Positions 30,001 through 41,587 of a DNA stretch of 64,000 bases are shown piece by piece (the first letter of the stretch is position 1; each line of letters begins with the position of its first letter). Under the pieces are notes generated by a model. The model was given only the letters and a program-made list of their open reading frames with translations, searched no databases and was not told the DNA's origin. The position numbers were made by a program, and so were the translations under genes. The stretch is from assembly GCA_025766275.1 (NCBI GenBank), contig JAFKAC010000130.1, positions 62,001 through 126,000 on the forward strand, read 5' to 3'. The stretch comes from Lactarius indigo. Its lineage: Eukaryota > Basidiomycota > Agaricomycetes > Russulales > Russulaceae.

Positions 30001-30189
30001 TTCCATCCCAAAATATAAGAAATTTGGTTGTTTAAGCTTGGGGTGCTTTGTGAAGAACTCTGATGAAACAAGACGGATGTGTGAACGACGGTCGGAGGCA
30101 AGGATGGAGTCGTGACGCGTGATTTGTGTTACACGGACGGTGTCACGAGCTTGTTGAGGCCGCTGAGCCATTCTGTACCAACTTCTCAT
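24066..30189 (-). CDS. Multi-exon G-domain (P-loop GTPase-like) gene with a micro-exon array, copy A
   Basis: Minus-strand exons, in order: an N-terminal domain that may be C2-like (HPKLKQPNFLYFGMEL at about 30050; FLLSGFTDSDHRVAVTFV at about 29460); a P-loop GRANAGKT near 29245; a switch-like stretch; NVSDVAEKQFEEHYL with DDGVRFVRLES near 28560; and LLAVQNGNLALSVKEALRR. Next comes an exon ending FPHIW at 28196, about 50 predicted 3-nt exons (24801-28123), micro-exons CGC and TTT, a 36-nt exon (24560-24595), LTVTAVILILKH, and a tail ending SSYWS at 24066. All joins use GT-AG introns, mostly 50-70 nt. The G-domain family is expanded in agaricomycetes; its role is unknown. The first exon and start are uncertain. 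The DxxG exon of this copy was not resolved cleanly. Confidence 0.6.
24801..28123 (-). repeat. 68-bp tandem array read as about 50 mini-introns and single-codon exons
   Basis: The period is 68 bp (for example GCCACTCAC at 24860, 24928 and 24996). On the minus strand each unit is a 65-nt intron-like sequence. It begins GTGAGTGGC, contains CTGCTGAC or CTGCTAAC about 25 nt before its end, and ends CTCTCCAG. Exactly 3 nt follow before the next GTGAG. The trinucleotide is the most variable part of the unit (TTC, GAA, AGA, GGA, TGG, GAT, CTC, GTC, CCC and AAA seen) and is never a stop codon. The exon before the array (ending TGG at 28196) leaves phase 0, so each trinucleotide is a whole codon. As DNA it is a minisatellite; the splice reading is inference. 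Confidence 0.75.
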
Positions 30190-31070
30190 CTACGACAACC
30201 TGCCTGGAATTGCCAACTCCAGTCGACTCGCTGATGATGCTGGATAGTCCACCACGCCGTTTGGCCCGACTTGCAGCCATTGGCATTTCTCTCAAGAGTC
30301 GAGTAGTATCCAACCTTTCTCAGCATCAGAAACAGTCAGCTCAACGACATCCCCATTGCGACACTCTCAATAACGCGCAAAAAGCAAGCCCCACCCCTCA
30401 AATGCAGTAAGCACCCAATTGTCTTTGCTCGGGACTTCGGTCAAGCTCAGAACTCGAGATGGATTCAGGTGTCCACTGGCCCAATCTCAGGGTCAGTGAC
30501 GTAGAGAAAGAGTGCGCAATCCTCTCCATATTGCTCACCAAGCTGGCCACTGATCAGTTCTGCCCAGTCCCCGCCACAAAACCTGCATTGCGAACACCCG
30601 ACGACGTCAAGTCCAAACTCTTGTCGTCGGTGTAGCTAGAGGCTTTCCCCTGCGGTATGACGAAGGAGCAGTCGTAGTATCAGTTCTACATCCATGAGCT
30701 CGCCACCATATTGCTCGTGCTGGACGCTCACGGTTTAGTTGAGCGCAGCTGGTCAGTCGAGGAGGATGTGTGTGGGCGCGAGGCGGAGGGCAAGCGGTTC
30801 GGTTCGGGCTCAACAAGACTGGTACATGCTTTCCGCCTCCAACCATCTCCTGTCTCTTGAATTCTCGGATAGACCGGGTGCCGCGCGAGAAATCACATAT
30901 CCGATTGGAGCCCCTCCGCCCCATGACCCTAACGTTACGCTCCCACTTCCCGACCCGATAACAGCGCACTCCTCCGCCTTTCCATGGTATACAGGCCGAG
31001 TGTGGGCGCAGGCGGTCGCATTATATCCGCTGGAATGCCTATCCGTTTGAACTGGTTCCGGTAGACAGCG
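30126..31070 (+). pseudogene. Nucleostemin-like (GNL3/Grn1 type) GTPase, decayed copy 1
   Basis: Plus-strand words in changing frames match the N-terminal half of nucleolar YlqF-type GTPases: ILLVLDAHG followed by WSVEEDVCGREAEGKRF, then the remains of LVPRENAQAWLKHL. Stops and frame changes are frequent. Similar decayed copies are at 33594-34640 and 53291-54358. The assignment rests on a few motifs. Confidence 0.4.
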
Positions 31071-31561
31071 GTCAAGTCGATTAGGTTGGGTGAAAACTGC
31101 TTTCGGTGCAATACAGCAATGTTTTAATGATCTGATCCGATCTATCTCCCCCCAGCATCAGCATGTGCGTATGTGTGTTACTTTCTGATACTTACTTGCT
31201 ACAAGACTGTCATGAATTCGATCATAGTCATTATACCATACTCAACGACTATTCTCAGGTAGAAGAACGAAGCACGCGATTCGGGACAGTTTAGACCAGG
31301 TAACAAATTGCTGAGTACGTGTCGTGTTATGTACACGGTGGGATTAACGTGATGTATACGAGCTTCACGACGGAACTATAGACAGCTATTATGCGAGGAT
31401 ATCGGGTAGTAATTGTGCAGCGATCAAATAAAGAGAGGCTGTCTGTCTGGAGACCCGCGCCTATCTCTTCAAAGAAAAAAGTCAAGTCGTAATGAGCGTA
31501 ATTATCGACTGAGGGGGATATACGCGCAAAGAAAAAATCCCGAAAATGAACATATACGAGC
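31071..31561. other. Non-coding stretch
   Basis: An intergenic region between the decayed GTPase and the F-box gene. It is similar to 54360-54830 in the second duplicated segment. No gene seen. Confidence 0.4.
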
Positions 31562-33188
31562 TTAGCTCACACGTACCCACTCTCCCCGCTCGAGTTCCCA
31601 GTGCACCCCAGAAGAAAAGACGACGTAGCGTAATGCCGGTCCCAGTGGAGGTCGCGTCCACAGCACGAGACGTAACGGGTCTTCCTCCAACTTGGCAGCC
31701 CAGGTCGCCAAAGTGGCCCGCAGACGGAGCGTACGAAGTGATTGCCCGTTCGGCAATAGCGAGGCAACTTGCTTGTACAGCGCTTGCAGCGAGACCTAGT
31801 ACCGATCAGTCAGAGACAAGTGGTATAGAGAAGGGCAGCAAACGCGTACCTCATCTGAAGTGCCATCCAGGCCCAGTTCATCTCAAGCCCCGCGCCTGTA
31901 TTTCCCAGCGCGCCCAATAACCGCCAGCGCATATGCACGTCCACGTCGGGCGCAAGAACGAGCACGAGCTCCTTCAGTGCGCCGCCGAGCGCGCCAAACG
32001 GCGCCGCGGGGCGAAGGCCGTCGTACAGCGTGCTCGCGATGCTCAGCGTCACGCGGCGGAGCGGACGGCCAGGAACGAGCGCCACCGCGAGGCCAGGACT
32101 GCTGTTGAGCACAGCAAGGCGTGGCACGGCGGCGGGTGGAACTTCATGTGCTGCACGGGGCACGCCGATGAAATGGGGCAGCGTGAGGTGGGTAATACGC
32201 GCACGCGCGGGTGCGGCGAGAAAGTCGTCGAAGAATGCGTAGGGAAGCGTGTCGGTGAGCGGCAAGTAAGCGTGCCTGGCATCGTGGAGAGCAACTCCGC
32301 GTCGAAGGCTGACGAGGTCAACGCCGAGAGCGCACGCATAGCACAGAGTGTCAGGGACAGCGCGAGCACGAAGGACGGGCCGTGCGCGGGCGGGTAAGCG
32401 CGCAGCGCGAGCGTCGACACGAGCGCCGCGAGATGTGGCCCGCACGCTAGCCACGCGATGCACGCGTCAGCGAATAGGTCGAGCGTATGGTAAAGCGCCA
32501 GCTGCGCGGCGGTGCTGAAGCGTTTCGAGACCCGGGCGATAATGGGCAGCCGGGATCGCGGGACGTGAGCCAAGACGAATGAGAGTGGGATTGGAGAACT
32601 CTGGTGCACCTGCTGTTGGGCGAGCCGTGGGCTGCGTGGCTCGAATACCTGTGGGGTAGGCACTATGATACCTTGGGACGGTGGTGGTGAAGATGCGGGC
32701 ATGGACTCGGTCGGGGAGTGCAGGAATGCGGGTGGGCTGAGTGTGTGGGTAGGGGCGAGGTGCGTTTGGAAGGAGGACCGGGCACTGGGCAGGATGACGT
32801 GTGTTGGTACGCTCAGGAATATCTCGACATGCGTGGGAAGGAAGGTGAGACGAGCGAATCGGTTCAGGCCATGTCGAGCTCGGAAATAATGCTGGCGCGT
32901 CGCCCAAGGCTGCTGAGAAGACGGATATCTGGAGATGGGGGCAATGGCGAGCAGCTAGGAGAACGGGGCCACGGGACACTGGAGGTGGCCTTGGAAGAGA
33001 GGCGTCCCCTTCCCCTGCGGAAATGTAATATGGAAGTAATGGTCGTCATCTGGGATAGCGAGACGGAGGATTGGGATGTCGGTCGACGAGATCATAGATG
33101 GTGAGTGCATGAGACTGGGCGTGTTACACATTCTCCAACGGTTTGTAACTGGTTTACACAGTACTGGACCGGCCTCCAAGGTCGACAC
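31562..33188 (-). pseudogene. F-box-type protein gene, copy 1, frameshifted
   Basis: The minus-strand gene has a Ser/Pro-rich N-terminus, an F-box-like segment (IPLSFVLAHVPRSRLPIIAR, VSKRF) near 32580, and leucine-rich segments in which paralogues read LTLRIASTLYDGLRP (here LSIASTLYDGLRP). A last exon (31562-31756) ends WELERGEWVRV. The frame changes near 32270, where about eight residues present in copy 2 are missing. F-box proteins recruit substrates to SCF ubiquitin ligases; large families with this architecture exist in agaricomycetes. It is likely a pseudogene unless an intron spans the break. Confidence 0.55.
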
Positions 33189-33593
33189 AGACTCGGAGCT
33201 GCTGTCTCGGAATAGACATATTAGATAATTGTTATATTACATGATTACTGTATTTATGAATAATATCGAGGAGATAGGACCAACACCCGATGACAGAGGT
33301 ATTCTACTACGCTGTTTGGTTCTACTCGTGGCCACTCGCGTTTCTCAAATATCCCAGAGCCGATGCTCCGACCCTTCTTCCACCCCTCTCATTTATACTT
33401 CGTCATAGGACGAAACAGCCAGCTCGACAGCATTTAGCCTCTCAAAAGAAACCAAACCTGCTCCTCAAGTAATACAGTATGTGCCCGGTTTTCATCGCTC
33501 AGGACCATGTGGCTAACCTCGCGCTGGTGCGGAACTCAAAAAGGATCCAGCTGCGGCGCACAACAAAGTCCCCTACTGTAGCGCAGATGCTCT
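33189..33593. other. Non-coding stretch
   Basis: This is the end of the first copy of the large duplication. No gene was recognised. Confidence 0.3.
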
Positions 33594-34640
33594 GTGCGTC
33601 CATCCGAGTCCAGCTTACACGCAGACCTAGCTACCGATTCGTTCCTCCCAGTCTCCTCCGCGCGGCCCACGGCACGAAGTTGCAATGGTGACGCCTGCGC
33701 TGATGATTTTGTCGCTTGCGTGGCTAACAGCGTCTGCCACCATGCACGACATACCGCTCGCTGTATAGGAACGAGTCTCTGTCGGGAGCGGCAACGTGAA
33801 AGGGCACCACATCCGCACTTGTGCAAGGTCACCAACAAGGCAGGCATTGTGCTGCTCGTGCTTGATCCGCACAATACGACCGGGGTTGCAGCAAGCAGGT
33901 CGAGGTGCAGGTTCGAGGTGAAGGCCAAGCGGCTCGTGTTCGTGTTCAACAAGATTGGTGCATAGCCATTGTCACCATCCCTCCACTTTCCTATATTCTT
34001 GGATAGACCCACTGCCACGCGAGAACGCTCAGGGATCCGCTGAAGAATTTCAGCCCCGTGACCCCTACAATGCCTTCCCCCCTGGGCCCGGACCAACCTC
34101 TGCTTTGGCACTGCACCGGGGATCTCCTTCGCCTTTTCGAGGCGTCCAGAACAAGACCAGCGGGACATGGCGCCACATTGTCGGGTGTCGTCGACCTCCG
34201 AACGCTCTCAAGAGCGTAAGGTGGGCCACTTAATGTTTTTTTTGTGCCCACTCAATGGTGAATATTGTTAAGACTCGCTCATGAAAGTGGGTTTCGTGGC
34301 ATCCCAGCTGGAGGGACGTGCAAAGGAGTACTCTGTTTGGCTCGAGCGCGTCTTGCGATAGTTGACTCTTCTGGTAGCATCATTGACAGCGACAAGGGGA
34401 CACAGGGACGAAACGCGCTTTTCTGTGCTTCTGCGCAACATTGTCAAATCGGAAGATCTCAACGACCCAACCTCCGACGATGCGTTCTGTCATTCTGTGC
34501 TCTTCCTCCCATCTCGGCTCCGCTCTACTAGTAATGCTTCTCTACCGGATGTCGCGGAGATACTCGCATGCGTACAAGCCTCTACGGCCAGCATCCTAAT
34601 TTGCCCAGCATCCTGGAGAGAACTGTTCTTCAAGTGCTAA
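33594..34640 (+). pseudogene. Nucleostemin-like GTPase, decayed copy 3
   Basis: Words in several plus-strand frames match a nucleolar circularly permuted GTPase: GIVLLVLDPHN and KRLVFVFNKI (G4-like), then PRENAQ, then RLAIVDSSGSIID (G3-like) and LLRNIVKSEDLNDP. The P-loop is not intact. Many frame changes and stops are present. It is the most complete of the three decayed copies. Confidence 0.45.
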
Positions 34641-35857
34641 GGTTTGTTTGGAAACCGGCATCGTCACGCATCACCAGTGTCATTGATACTGTCGTATCTG
34701 TGATTCTCGTCCGGAGACACAGAAGGGCGGTGAATAGCCACCCCATCAAGTCTATCCCTAGGGTAAGGGCCGACGCATGCTTTGTGAAACGTATTTCCAT
34801 CATTGCGATTATGCTATCTCTTCAGAGACGGCAATTTGTGGATGCTAGCTCAGTCTCCCCTCGAGCGAGCGACGGTCCCTTTTACTTCTTTTGGGTGTAC
34901 TGTATATTGTGATACTTGCTATTTCCCTCATTTGTCAATTCGACCCTGTCAATTCGTCATCTAACTATCTATCTAATAGAATGCCTATCCCTAGATTCCT
35001 GTTCTGGTCTGAACGTACAGTGTTGGAGGAAATGAAAGAAATTGGGCCTGCCTATCATGCTGTGGACTCTTGATACTATGACGTGGATCTTTTCTATAAT
35101 CTCCCTTCTGACAAGTACGATTGTTGGAGGGGCAGATGCTAGGATTACGACTCTGCCCGGGGACATGATGGACATTAATTCGGCGGCCGTTGCGTATCCG
35201 TACCGCGGACCGTACGCATTGATTGTAGCAATGGCGTAGGGGAACTAATAGCAAGATTTCGATGCGAGTGAGTCGCACTAGAATTAATAAAGCCACATGA
35301 CTTCGTCAACGAAGCGCATTTCATCATCTAAGTCATCCGAGCTTGCATCCGAGTCTAAGTCGTCTGCTGTCTGCCAATAGTCGTGGACTATTGGTGCCCC
35401 AATCATATCGACGAAGAGTCGATGGCTCACAATTTACATCCCGGGCTGGGTTGTGCAAGTTTTCAACACACATCAGGTTGTAATTTACACTATAGTGGAC
35501 TTGGGCTGATTGTCGCCCCACGCCTTTCATTTCCTGGTCATCCGACGATGGGACTCGGATGGGAAACCGTCGCCGAATTCTCTTGATAACCATTACGACT
35601 TCTCTCCAGCGTAGCCAGTCGCTATTGTGTAATACCGTGACCGATGGGCGCTAATTTGATAAAGCTGTTGATCTTCACCGTCAAGGTCGCCGTCGCAAGC
35701 GATTCGGAGGTGGTGACCCAGGTGCATTATTCAGCCCTCTCTCCCTCAACTATCATGCAATCCGCGACTATTATCGAAAATGTCAAGACAGATAGGAAGT
35801 CGGTACCATTTAGAAGCTGAGTTGTTGTTTCTACTCACCCACGCGATCATACTACAG
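34641..35857. other. Stretch without a recognised gene
   Basis: Only short overlapping frames occur, without recognisable words. The last 150 bp probably hold upstream exons of the G-domain gene that follows, but none can be placed with confidence. Confidence 0.3.
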
Positions 35858-36784
35858 ATTTCGTATCTTGGCAGTTGGTCGGGTTAGTCACTTTCCGTCG
35901 TCTTGTTCCATCGTCGCACCCACACATATCTACTTTCAGTCCGGCGTTGGAAAGTCATCCCTGATCAATCGTATACTCGGTATCGACACAGCGGTAGGAA
36001 GTTATTATTCCGGGTTAACGACGACCAATCGCCCTACCACAGCCTGTTTCCCACCTCGTAGTCGGCCAATCGGATATCAGGCGAGAATATGTCTCACCAA
36101 GAAACACGAAATTCGTTCTACACGATTCTGAAGGCTTCGAACCCGGAGATCTCACGAAGTTCGATATTGTGTGTGATTTTATTTTGGAACGATCAAAAAT
36201 GGAAAATCCAGAGGACCGAGTCCATGGTATATGGTGCGCATATCCACCTTGTACCTTACGGGTCATATCTCACCATCATCAGGCTCTGCACAGAGACACC
36301 CCCTGCCGGAGGTCGTGTGTTTGAGAGAGGAGACGAGTTGTTAGTGAAATTTGCCCATGAGAACCAAGGTACGTTTCGACCTTCCGTCTTCTTACAACCA
36401 TACACTTCGATCGATCAGTGATTATCAACCAGTCCCCCTTGTGATTGTGTTCACTCAGTACGACCGACTAGTACGAACAAAGAAAGCCGAGATAGAAGAG
36501 GACGAGGGGATAAAAGACCCTGACCCTGTCCGGTACGAGGAAGATGCCCGGAGAGCGTATGAGAAATGTCTGTACCTCGTCAAGAGGACAATTGAGGGGT
36601 ACCTCAAGGTTCCAATGCCGTATTATGCCAAAGTCTCAGGTATATTATTATATTCGTTCCGTAGTGCTATTTGGTTATTGACTGTTCGCTAGTTCGTCCG
36701 AGATACCCTGCGGAAGTCACAGATCTCGTCAGGGCTACAGTTGATGTTATCAATGATAGAATGATTCAAACGCGTGGTCATTAA
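35858..36784 (+). pseudogene. G-domain (P-loop GTPase-like) gene D, likely broken
   Basis: Plus-strand exons read RFRILAVGR, then after a short intron SGVGKSSLINRILGIDTA (P-loop split by the intron), EYVSPRNTKFVLHDSEGFEPGD (DxxG), ETPPAGGRVFERGDELLVKF, and VPLVIVFTQYDRLVRTK (a TQYD motif at the NKxD position). Introns of 50-70 nt with GT-AG ends join them. Compared with gene E, the frame meets a TAA at 36782 after TRGH, and similar words continue beyond it (NFPVNIDA). One donor (GTGCGC) is weak. The 5' part with the C2 domain of gene E was not found. Probably a pseudogene. Confidence 0.6.
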
Positions 36785-37979
36785 ATAACGTGGGTGATTA
36801 CCCAACCGGAAAATTTCCCGGTCAACATCGACGCTCACACCTCTGGCACGCAGGCTCAATCCACACTTTTGGAATATCATTTACGTATATTCTCCTCTGT
36901 AAAGCAAGGGCATGAGTTGTATGTACCTCAGTGTTCCGCAGCAATGTAGAGTAGTTTGATACCAAGCGCATCGTCCTGGAAAAGCAAACGCGAGTGCAGA
37001 TATTTGGTAACGGCATCAGGCTCGACCCTCCGAATATCTATTTTTGGTAAGAAAACAATCGTCATTGTTGACGGCTGGGGTAGGAAAAAGTGGAAAGGTT
37101 TTGATTTGCTGAAGATCCCTGCGCCTGCAATGACAGCTGGGGTTTGACCAAGTTATCCTGCTTTTCGAATCCGTCTTGATAAACTCGCTCCTTTTTTTTG
37201 TCCCATAGTGCTTCACTGCCTGCACTCATATCTGGTGATAATCGGATCGCGTCCATTACTATAGTAGTATATAGGAACGAGTACCCGCACCTTTTACACA
37301 TAGTACCTAGTACAGGTATTGGTAACCAAGTTGGTAACCATATTCTCGACCTCTGGTACTAGTAACTTGGGATATACCATGAAAGCGCCATGCTTCTTCG
37401 AGACCGATCACCGTGACCGTGTTGTTCACTAGCACTGGGCCATATGGACCGAATGAAACCAAAGACATGGCCCTCAAATGTGAGGCTGTGCAGGCTCTCA
37501 TACCATGTGCATTTTGGTGGCAATTGCTCTTTCGTGTATGGTCCGGTTCAAGGACATGGAGCGTAGCGTTGACTGTGCGAGGTAACGCTTGGCGTGGGAA
37601 ATTGGGAAACGAACTCAGTGATAGTCACGTGCATAGACTATGAGCCCTATATGGCGCCTGGGCCGAAAAAGGCTATGAAAAGCGGTTTGTATGCAGTGAG
37701 TTGCAGTGGACACCGCGGAATACAAGTGTTGGGTTTGAACCACACGACTCGGAGGCGTGGCACCACGTCTTGACCTTCCTTCGAATCCTCCCCTCTGCCC
37801 TCTTATCCACGTTCTTCTCAACTTATAATGCCTAGGAGATCCAGGAGAAAAAATAACTCTCGAAGTGTTGACTCGGATGTTGAGGCTCAGCATCGGGCAG
37901 AAGGTGTGCATTACAACTTTCCTTGTGCTCTCCACTCACTGTTCTTTACAAAGGGTCTACATCGGGAGGAGTTCACGAA
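36785..37979. other. Stretch without a recognised gene
   Basis: The first 160 bp continue the decayed 3' end of gene D. The remainder holds only short frames. A promoter for the DUF6535 gene should lie before 37980. Confidence 0.3.
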
Positions 37980-40849
37980 ATGAGCACCCTCACGTCCGGA
38001 CGCAATGGTACGGCCTCGGGGGCATCTGGAAGCAATCCACCCGTGAGGCAAGCGGACCGCAAAGATTGGTCTGGCTCGTCAACTCAATCGCAGGTCCAGG
38101 CTCAAAAAGGTGGACCCTCCAATTCTGGTGAAATCTCTAGCATCCTACTGGCTTTGGGTTTTTAGTAACACATTGCAAATAGGCGATGACTATCAACCCG
38201 GCGACAGTAGTACTCAGGCTCCCGGTGACACCACCGAGCCTCGCGTGATTGGAGATTTCGACGACAGCGCCAACGCCCTGTGGTCTCTTCACAAGAAGGA
38301 AGCAAAGAGTCATGACGAAGCTCGAATTCAATCCCTAAAAGACAATATGGACGGTGTCCTCATATTTGTGTGTATCTATATTTGGCATTTTCTAGCTGAG
38401 CTGATGCGCCGTCGCCCAGGCCGGTTTATTCTCTGCTGCCCTCGTTTCCTTTATCACCGATAAGATTCACGATCTTCAAGTCGACCCTGCCCAGCAACTG
38501 GTCTATTATCAGCAACAGAATGTTGCGCTACTCGCCCAGATCTCCAACAATGTCTCCTCTATCGCCAGTGCTATCGCCCCACGAGCGTCCACCCAGTCCA
38601 GTCCACCTTCATCCTATCCCCCTTTCGCTCCAACCGCATCTGATGTCCGGATCAGCACCTTCTGGTTCATGAGCCTCGTGTTCAGCCTTTCCGCCGCGCT
38701 TCTCGCAACGCTTGTCCAACAATGGGTGCGAGACTACATGCACGTGTTTCAGCGGTATAGCAATCCTCTGAAGAGCGCTCGACTGCGTCAATATCTATAC
38801 GAAGGTGCAGAGGGATGGTATATGCCAGTGGTAGCGGAATCTGTGCCAGGCCTTGTCCACGTTTCCCTCTTCCTATTCTTCTTGGGTCTCGGTGACTCGC
38901 TCCTTAATCTAAACAGGACCGTTGGAATCACCATCATCGTTCTGATTACCATTTGTGGGTTTCTTTACGCGCTGAGCACGTTTACTCCAATCGCGAACCC
39001 CCAATCTCCATATCAAAACCCCTTCTCCCGCATGATCTGGTATCTGAAGCAGAAGGTCCACCCGCGACGTTTTTTCGATCGGAATGGTGCTCTTAAGATT
39101 GTGAGCTCGAACATGTCCGATGGGCGGGCGCAACTGGCGATGGAAGAGAACGAAGAACGCCAAGGTCGTGACGTTCAGGCAGTTCAATGGTTGATCGATA
39201 ATAGCACAGAGGACGACGAGATGGAATCCTTTGTCATGGCTATACCCGGCACTTTTACCTCGAAACGGGGCATCAAAGTATGGAGCGATATTTCGAAAGT
39301 AAAGCGATACGAAGACACGATCCCTAGGTCGAGTGGTCCGCACCTCACAGTCGGACCGCACCGCAATTCTCCACTTCCACAACACGCCGATCCTCGTAAC
39401 TTCCTCCATCACTTTAGACGTAATCTTGCCGCGAATGGCACCTCCCACTACCGCATGACGATGGCCCAGTCACCTAACGACCCTCATACAGCCATGTACG
39501 ATCTTTGCAGACGAGTGCAGCACCTAGTCGATACGTGCAACAATCGCAGCCAATTTGCGAACGATGAATTGTGGCGCAAGCGCTCACGTGGCTGTGTTGA
39601 AACGGTGGCGTCACTCGTGTTCTATACTGATGTCGAGCTAGAACTGTTCGGGGACCTTGGAAGCTTGCTCAGCGAACTAGGCGAATTCGAGAAGACTCAT
39701 GTACTATCAGCAACTCGATACAATGAGTCGTTTGTCACGCGCTGGACATACCTATCCCTTCTCGTCGTCACTCGAGGTGTTTCAAATCACGGTACTATAG
39801 AAGGAAATGCGCGCGAAGCTATCGATCGCCTTTCACGGCTCCAAGTGGAAGACGACGACGAGCAAACAAACCATGGTGACACTGATGAAAACGCCCTCGA
39901 GAATGCCCGAAGGATCGACAATCATTTCGAGACCGCGAGCCAATTTTTCACGCGTAAACTGTATGGTGCAATCAGACCGGGGGAGAGAGGGCTGGATGCG
40001 GTGAGGAAGGCCCTAGAAGATCACAAGGCCAGCATTTCCATGCTCGAACGCATTACCCGTGCGGCGCACCAGATGGAGTGGTTTGATACGTCCCTTTCTG
40101 AAGTCAGCAGTATCATCCGTTCCGTTGACCATGGTTTGAATGTAAACCTTCCTGGTGTAACTTTCGACGAGTTCAAAGAGACCGGACTTATCCAACCAAC
40201 CCGATTCTTCAATCTTTCGGACGACGGACGGCAAGGATTCACACCCCAGTTCATATTCCTCTGTCAGCGCCTTCAACTTTTATGTTCCTACGCCCACGCA
40301 TTCCGCGACATCCTCGACGAAAGAACCGATACCGTCCACGATAAGATCCTTGGCAGTCTGCATACCCTGTGGGACAACGCTAATCGTGGGCGATCAATTG
40401 TTCATCAACAACACCTGATGGAACGGCAACTATGGCGCCTGCAAGATCTCCGTGACGGCCGTGGCTTCGGATTTTCGGTCGAACTTTTCTTCCTTGTTCT
40501 CCCGCAACTGTTATCCGCGGCATCGTCCCGGGACACCCACTCTGCCCTTTACATCAGAACGTTCAGAGACATCACATCCGACTGGAGGAACAAAGATTCT
40601 ATCGGAACGCAGCGTGTCATTCTCAACCTCGTTTGCGACATAGCTACCCCTCGCCGTGGCATCTTTTCTAATCGCGATTACCCAGAATACATCACCAACG
40701 AGCTCCTGGTACTGTTGCAGAACACGGTGAATGGGCAGTTCGGTTCACATATTGACGATGCGATGTCGGACCTAGGGCGGCCCGATGTAGACAAGCCGTT
40801 TGCAGACAAGGCAAAGGCGGTTATCTCCCACTCACGCGCCCCCTCATAG
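37980..40849 (+). CDS. DUF6535-family membrane protein
   Basis: Three exons, 37980-38127, 38183-38367 and 38420-40849, give about 920 residues. The introns are 55 and 52 bp with GTGAAA/ATAG and GTGTGT/CCAG ends and restore a continuous frame. The domain begins with a first membrane segment (AGLFSAALVSFI), followed by FWFMSLVFSLSAALLATLVQQW. Next come YMPVVAESVPGLVHVSLFLF and a last helix (VGITIIVLITICGFLYAL), so about four helices in the first 250 residues. The remaining 650 residues are soluble and charged. These words are characteristic of the DUF6535 family of agaricomycetes, whose function is unknown. The ATG at 37980 is chosen because the frame and exon 1 composition (Ser/Gly-rich, disordered) fit the family. 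The gene looks intact. Confidence 0.85.
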
Positions 40850-41587
40850 TGTCTCGCAATGGCGGCCAGTACTGGTACCAATAGTTTTGCTTTCAGAACC
40901 AGAGACTCGCAATATATATACCCTGATCGATGATCCCTAACCTGTCGTATTAACGAGACTCAGAGAAATCATCCAAACTTATTCTAAAAGACATTGCTCA
41001 CGCTATCCTAACGCGCGGATATAACAAGTAATAAAACGAAAGACATAAAGAAAAACTACAGGTCATATACGCAATGCTCGTGCTGCTAGGATATCAATTA
41101 AGTTAGTTATTGATCTGATCTGAAAGAGATGGTTCGTCACAAGTGGTAAGATAAATAACAAACGCAAAGCAAAATATGGGGCCCGGGCAACTCGCGCCCT
41201 CTATCATAGCAATGCGGCAGGATATCGAGGTGTCTAGTGTGCCAATAAAGCTACTGCCGATATCCAACAGGAGAGTATGCGCCTCCGCCCGCTACAGAGC
41301 ACAATGCACTCATCCCATTTCTCCTGCAACACGCGCCCACTCTGTCGGTGATGCGAGACGCGACCAGGAACCGCATCGTAGACATTGCTTGATAAGGCTT
41401 GCGGCGCGCGCTCTCCAGTTTGCGTACAGTTCTGCTACAGTACGTCGGCGCGATTATTGTAGAATTTTCAATTGGTCGCATCCCTTGAAAAACTTATCAT
41501 ACAGATAACTAACGACAAGTAATCCCAACAGTTATGAAGCAAAGCCATAAGGCAAGCTACTTCTAAAGAGACATCTCGATCTCACAA
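40850..41587. other. Intergenic stretch
   Basis: No gene seen. The stretch lies between the 3' ends of two convergent genes. Confidence 0.5.

Noticed and set aside
31860..32397. Plus-strand Arg-rich ORFs
   Set aside because: They are antisense shadows of the F-box copy 1.
38909..39448. Minus-strand ORF of 179 codons
   Set aside because: It is a shadow of the DUF6535 gene.
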